Positions 63,297 to 64,000 of a stretch of 64,000 nucleotides of DNA are shown piece by piece. This stretch comes from Ostrinia nubilalis. Lineage: Eukaryota > Arthropoda > Insecta > Lepidoptera > Crambidae. The stretch spans positions 831,001-895,000 of the forward strand of contig NC_087114.1 of the NCBI RefSeq assembly GCF_963855985.1, given 5' to 3'. Every line of letters starts with the position of its first letter. The first letter of the stretch is position 1. The notes under the pieces were generated by a model. It saw only the letters and a program-made list of their open reading frames with translations, did not search any database and was not told the DNA's origin. The translations under genes and the position numbers were made by a program.

Positions 63297-64000
63297 CATA
63301 CATGAAAAAGTTCACAACCACTTTGTAAGACAAATCCACCAGGAAATTTGACTAGTACAAAGGTTGATGAGAATCATCCATTTCTATTATTAAGTTAAAA
63401 AATGAAGAAGGTTAAAAACAAAGGTGTTATAAGAATATGTTAATTCATTTATATTCATTTCATTTCATCATGCAACTAGTAGGCAACTTACTGTACCACC
63501 AACCATACAAATATTATTATTGTAGGAACATCCCCGGTGCATTTTCAAATTTCAACTTAGGGAATTTATATGAGGTAACATGGCAACACCAAATTAGTCG
63601 CAGTCATGTATTGAGCGAGGCATAGTGTATCAATGTGAATTTTAACGTTAAATTAAATATTTAACCACCATAACAACATCAAAATTTATTAAACCAAAAC
63701 TGATATCATTTGGTGACCGTTTGCAATCGACCGAGTTATTTTACAGTGAGTATTTTCAGTTGAAATACGTACGTACATATTGTGTTGATATTTACGTACA
63801 TGTAATTTAGTTTTCAGCTTAAACTGGTGTCTAGAATAGCCTTGTATAGTAGTTGTGAAGAACGTGGGATATTAATCATATTCTTTATTGGAAGTAACTA
63901 TTCTTGAGCTATAAATAACCTCTGAGGTAGGTAAACAATCCAACACTTTTGTTGTGTAATTTTTTCTTATTGGGTTAGGGTACTCATCATGCATGCAATG
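63297..64000. other. No gene assigned at the right edge
   Basis: Slightly richer sequence with short frames (for example 63437-63625). A promoter or 5' UTR of a gene to the right is possible; TTTTACAG|TGAGTA near 63740 and TTTTCAG near 63810 could be splice sites. Nothing firm. Confidence 0.3.

Overview
The window looks like a nuclear chromosome segment of a moth or butterfly (Lepidoptera). It is AT-rich, its genes are split into many short GT-AG exons separated by long introns, and it carries repeats typical of lepidopteran genomes: RTE-type LINE 3' ends (reading, on the antisense strand, ...GEAYVQQWT), non-LTR 3' ends with TTTGAC or TTTGAA tails, repeats ending in GAAGCCGCGGGC, and many small inverted-repeat DNA elements. 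The host gene content fits an insect: an aldo-keto reductase of the insect AKR2E type, a secreted SVWC (Vago-type) protein and the mitochondrial protein ISD11/LYRM4. No bacterial features are present. Layout: (1) 1-3.8 kb is the RNase H end of a LINE with its poly(A) tail, plus old repeats. (2) 3.8-26.04 kb is a minus-strand aldo-keto reductase gene. Six coding exons lie between 3825 and 7304, and a likely signal-peptide exon with its own TATA box lies at about 26.0 kb, across an 18.7-kb intron packed with transposons. (3) 26-31 kb is mostly fold-back elements. (4) 31.02-53.02 kb is a plus-strand, 13-exon gene that assembles without a break into a 526-residue secreted protein: an SVWC domain followed by about 400 residues of charged tail. 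An unidentified minus-strand exon-like open frame sits in its first intron. (5) 53-57.8 kb holds the largest inverted repeat of the window, with arms of about 0.83 kb. (6) 58.03-58.97 kb is the complete three-exon minus-strand LYRM4/ISD11 gene. (7) 59.59-63.29 kb is an apparently intact PIF/Harbinger transposon with near-perfect terminal inverted repeats, a TTA target duplication, an uninterrupted spliced DDE transposase and a MADF-BESS partner protein whose exons interleave with those of the transposase on the opposite strand. Most of the rest is transposon, and much of it can be dissected exactly from target-site duplications. Five hAT-type elements are visible: four with perfect 8-bp duplications (one with the matching empty site elsewhere in the window, one with a dimerisation-domain remnant) and one with a 7/8 match. 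There is a piggyBac-like element (TTAA duplication, decayed cysteine-rich C terminus) sitting in a 62-bp tandem array, a pogo-like element with a PHD-type finger remnant, several TA-flanked MITEs, and nested insertions that give relative ages. Host exon models rest on frame continuity across splice sites; they are readings by eye, without transcript or database support.
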